Part shown: piece after piece, positions 61,790-64,000 of the stretch
Layout: the number at the start of each line of letters is the position of its first letter
How positions within the stretch are numbered: position 1 is the first letter of the stretch
DNA from: BMS3BBIN04 sp964552465
GTDB lineage: Bacteria > Electryoneota > Electryoneia > Electryoneales > Electryoneaceae
Length of the DNA stretch: 64,000 nt
Reading direction: 5' to 3'
NCBI GenBank assembly: GCA_964552465.1
Contig: CAZKGR010000008.1
Span: 60,537 to 124,536 of the forward strand
The notes under the pieces: model-generated
Seen by the model: only the letters and a program-made list of their open reading frames with translations
Databases searched by the model: none
What the model was told of the DNA's origin: nothing
Program-made: the position numbers and the translations under genes

Positions 61790-62311
61790 ATGGAACACAT
61801 GCACGCCGGGGATATCATGGTACCCCTGGATCTCTACCCACATATTCCCTATTGGTTCACCATTCGGCAGGCGATTGCGGAGATGGAATCAGCAGAGATT
61901 GAGAGTAATGGTCGGCGATCCATCCCACGTGTGATTCTTGTCTTCGATGAAACGTACCGATTGATGGGCTTTGTTCGTCGAAGAGACATTCTTCATGGTC
62001 TTCTGCCTCAGTATATGCTTGAGGATACCGACAAGGAGATTCGTGAAGCGTACGACATCCATGTTGATCCTCATTTGAGTGAGGTGTTTGAAACTCAGGA
62101 AGATGAGATCAAGGAGCTGGCTGACCATCCTGTCAGTTCGATCATGCATCCAATTGTTCACAGCGTTAATCATGATGATACATTGCTGAAGGTTGTCCAG
62201 GAACTTGTGGTGCATAATGTATACATGCTGCCGGTGATGAAGGATAGCAAAATCGCTGGAGTTGTGCGATCACTTGACGTACTGCACTCAGTCGCCAAGC
62301 TGGTTTTGTAG
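61790..62311 (+). CDS. CBS domain pair protein
   Basis: 173 residues. Two CBS units: about 8-70 (MHAGDIMVPLDLYP, IPRVILVFDETYRLMGFVRR) and 118-173 (VSSIMHPIVHSVNHDDTLLK, NVYMLPVMKDSKIAGVVRSL). The linker of about 45 residues (70-117) is helical and acidic. CBS pairs bind adenosine nucleotides or S-adenosyl compounds. It lies 36 bases after the response regulator and 48 before the SLC13 transporter gene. Sensing of cell energy state for control of the transporter or the PEP-synthase-like protein is a reasonable inference. Confidence 0.92.
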   Translation: MEHMHAGDIMVPLDLYPHIPYWFTIRQAIAEMESAEIESNGRRSIPRVILVFDETYRLMGFVRRRDILHGLLPQYMLEDTDKEIREAYDIHVDPHLSEVFETQEDEIKELADHPVSSIMHPIVHSVNHDDTLLKVVQELVVHNVYMLPVMKDSKIAGVVRSLDVLHSVAKLVL

Positions 62312-62359
62312 GCAGAATCTTCTCATCACAGATGTTCCAAACCTCCAAAAGGGGGGAGT

Positions 62360-63940
62360 GTGACCAAGCACCCGAAGGACAAACATCAGACACTCGAAAT
62401 AACCGGCCATCCGGAAGCCAAGCTGCCAGGCGATCTTGAACATCATCCCGCAGCTCTTCCAGAAAAACCTGAAGACATCACATTAGCCAAACCTCTGGAT
62501 CGTCTGGATGTCAGACGATTAACCTTCATCCTTGTAGGCTTGTTGTTGTTCATTGTGGTCTATTTGTCTCCGACATGGCCGGGTGCTGTCGATCCTGACG
62601 GCCAGGTGTTTGACCTCAGTCGTGAGGGGAAAGCAGCGATAGGGTTATTCCTGTTGGCTGCCTGTTGGTGGGTGTTTGAAGTGGTACCAATTGGTGTCAC
62701 CTCGATTGCGATTGCTGTCTTTCAAGCGATGTTCCTGATTCGTGATCCACGGGTTGCATTTACTGATTTCTTCGACCCATCGGTGTGGTTTATCTTTGGT
62801 TCGCTGGTCATCGGCAAGGTTTTCTCGAAGACGGGTCTGACTCAGCGGATGGCATACCGTATGCTCGTTGTGGTCGGCGAGCAGACGCGCTATATCCTGC
62901 TTGGTGTTTTTGTGATGACGTCTGCAATGACGTTAATCATGGCCCATACTGCCGTCGCGGCAGCAATGTATCCGCTGATGCGTGCCATCTATTCGATGTA
63001 TTCAACTTCGACCGTACCAACGAGGTTCGGTAAGGGATTGTTCATCGGGATGGCGTTCGTTGCCGGAGCCGGATCGATTATCACCCTGCTCGGTGCAGCA
63101 CGCGGTGCCGTGGGAATTGGGTTCTTCATGGACATCGTGGGACGTGAGATCAGCTTCTTTGAGTACTCGCTATATATGTTCCCGGTTGGTGTCGCGATGA
63201 CGATTCTGCTCTGGGTTTATATCACCATCATGTTCAAGCCGGAGAAGGCAGTTATCCCAGGTTTGCGTGACCGTGCGCAACGGCTGTACCACAGCCTTGG
63301 ACCGATGAAACGGAACGAATGGACGGCGATTGTGCTGGTTGTCGGCGTGATTGTGTTCCTCAGTGCACGGTCATTTGTCCCGGCGTTGGCACCATTCAGC
63401 AAGAGCGCGATCATTCTGATCACGACCGTGCTGTTCTTCCTTTTCAAGATCTTAAACCTGAAGGATCTGGAAGAGATTCCGTGGAACATCATCCTGCTGT
63501 TCGGTGGTGCGATGAGCATTGGTTTCTGCTTGTGGCAGACAGGTGCAGCGGAGTGGATCGCGGTCCAGTTCATCATGTTACTTGAAAATGCGCACTGGTT
63601 TGTTTTTGTGCTTGGCATTGCGACTTTTGTCATGATCATGACCAACTTGATCATGAACGTTGCGGCGATTGCGATTGTGTTGCCGGTGGCGTTAGTGATT
63701 GCGCCGTACATGAATGTTACGCCGGAAGTGGTCTTCTTCGGTAGCCTGGTCGCGGCGGGGATGCCATTCCTGTTCCTGGTGGGTGCAGCGCCGAACGCGA
63801 TCGCTTATGAATCCGGCCAGTTCACCTCGGGCGAATTCTTCAAGGCGGGGATTCCGGCGAGCGTGATATTAGTGATCGTGATGGGCGTGTTCATCGCCTG
63901 GATCTGGCCGATGATGGGCATGCCGATTCAGATTCAGTAG
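62360..63940 (+). CDS. SLC13/DASS-type anion transporter
   Basis: 526 residues from GTG 62360, just after GGGGGGA. A charged cytoplasmic head of about 50 residues precedes about 11-12 membrane helices. The DASS pattern is present: FEVVPIGVTSIAIAVFQAMF, the first SNT-like part in IMAHTAVAAAMYPLM, and later MIMTNLIMNVAAIAIVLPVA and FLVGAAPNAIAYESG (second clamshell). The family carries dicarboxylates, citrate or sulfate with sodium. The SNT motifs are not strictly kept (AHT and TNLIMN), so the substrate is open. It closes the run of signalling genes; short runs of AAGTACTAAG follow it. Confidence 0.9.
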   Translation: MTKHPKDKHQTLEITGHPEAKLPGDLEHHPAALPEKPEDITLAKPLDRLDVRRLTFILVGLLLFIVVYLSPTWPGAVDPDGQVFDLSREGKAAIGLFLLAACWWVFEVVPIGVTSIAIAVFQAMFLIRDPRVAFTDFFDPSVWFIFGSLVIGKVFSKTGLTQRMAYRMLVVVGEQTRYILLGVFVMTSAMTLIMAHTAVAAAMYPLMRAIYSMYSTSTVPTRFGKGLFIGMAFVAGAGSIITLLGAARGAVGIGFFMDIVGREISFFEYSLYMFPVGVAMTILLWVYITIMFKPEKAVIPGLRDRAQRLYHSLGPMKRNEWTAIVLVVGVIVFLSARSFVPALAPFSKSAIILITTVLFFLFKILNLKDLEEIPWNIILLFGGAMSIGFCLWQTGAAEWIAVQFIMLLENAHWFVFVLGIATFVMIMTNLIMNVAAIAIVLPVALVIAPYMNVTPEVVFFGSLVAAGMPFLFLVGAAPNAIAYESGQFTSGEFFKAGIPASVILVIVMGVFIAWIWPMMGMPIQIQ

Positions 63941-64000
63941 GAAGTACTAAGCACAAAGTACTAAGTAGAAAGTACAGAGTAGTAAGTAACTAGGATAAAG
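63941..64000. repeat. Short degenerate tandem run at window end
   Basis: Repeated units of GAAGTACTAAGCACAAAG type, such as AGTACTAAGTAGAAAGTAC. Similar short runs follow genes at 16960-17000, 41262-41290 and 47563-47650. No gene is seen. Confidence 0.6.

Overview
The window is 64 kb of a metagenome-style scaffold. It has one run of 100 Ns (46812-46911) and a clipped gene at the left edge. The gene set suggests a Gram-negative, uncultivated member of the Fibrobacteres-Chlorobi-Bacteroidetes (FCB) group. Two secreted proteins end in YPNPFN-type C-terminal sorting domains. There is a GWxTD-domain protein, a tricorn-like protease, a DUF4301 protein, lipoproteins, a System II cytochrome c assembly pair and TatA. 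The placement is inference from gene content; no rRNA or tRNA gene was seen.

Layout. 1-5.4 kb: a secreted subtilase (clipped), a macro-domain/RidA/membrane-protein operon, and a YcjF-like membrane protein. 5.5-11.2 kb: ResB and CcsA for cytochrome c maturation, a cation-efflux protein, and a Na+/solute symporter translationally coupled to a PTS IIA(Ntr)-type protein. 11.5-21 kb: a NYN-domain protein, a glycosyltransferase, an ArsR-type regulator, an ECF sigma factor with its small partner and a DUF6132 membrane peptide, a HAD-IG nucleotidase, FtsY, a GWxTD protein, an LD-carboxypeptidase and PurN. 21-32 kb: exported peptidases and surface proteins (M16 pair, beta-barrel-like protein, Asp-box propeller, tricorn homologue). 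32.4-35.8 kb: AlkD-like protein, MTA/SAH deaminase-type amidohydrolase, YihY. 35.9-41 kb: flavodoxin, then the translation block read leftwards: rplM-rpsI-rpsB, tsf-pyrH and frr, separated by terminators. 41.4-47.6 kb: PH-like membrane protein, deoxynucleoside kinase, a VWA lipoprotein gene interrupted by an in-frame TGA, gamma-glutamyltransferase, and a repeat-rich secreted protein that spans the N gap. 47.7-55.4 kb: a nuclease-helicase fusion, a ribbon-helix-helix-like protein, a TlpA-like lipoprotein, an MFS transporter, a lone receiver domain, TatA and a RAYT transposase element. 55.5-63.9 kb: DUF4301, then a signalling-looking run: PEP-synthase-like protein, PAS histidine kinase, response regulator, CBS protein and SLC13 transporter.

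The most striking feature is an abundant family of hairpin repeats carrying GGGTGGCC at one end. Full and partial copies lie in at least eight places. A RAYT (REP-associated tyrosine transposase) gene sits inside an element bounded by inverted copies of the same sequence. That element appears to have cut off the 3' end of a small lipoprotein gene. An inverted pair of the same hairpins lies inside the helicase gene, is read through in frame, and adds about 40 residues to the protein. Stem sequences differ between copies by paired changes that keep the hairpin. At least three other repeat types are also scattered between genes.
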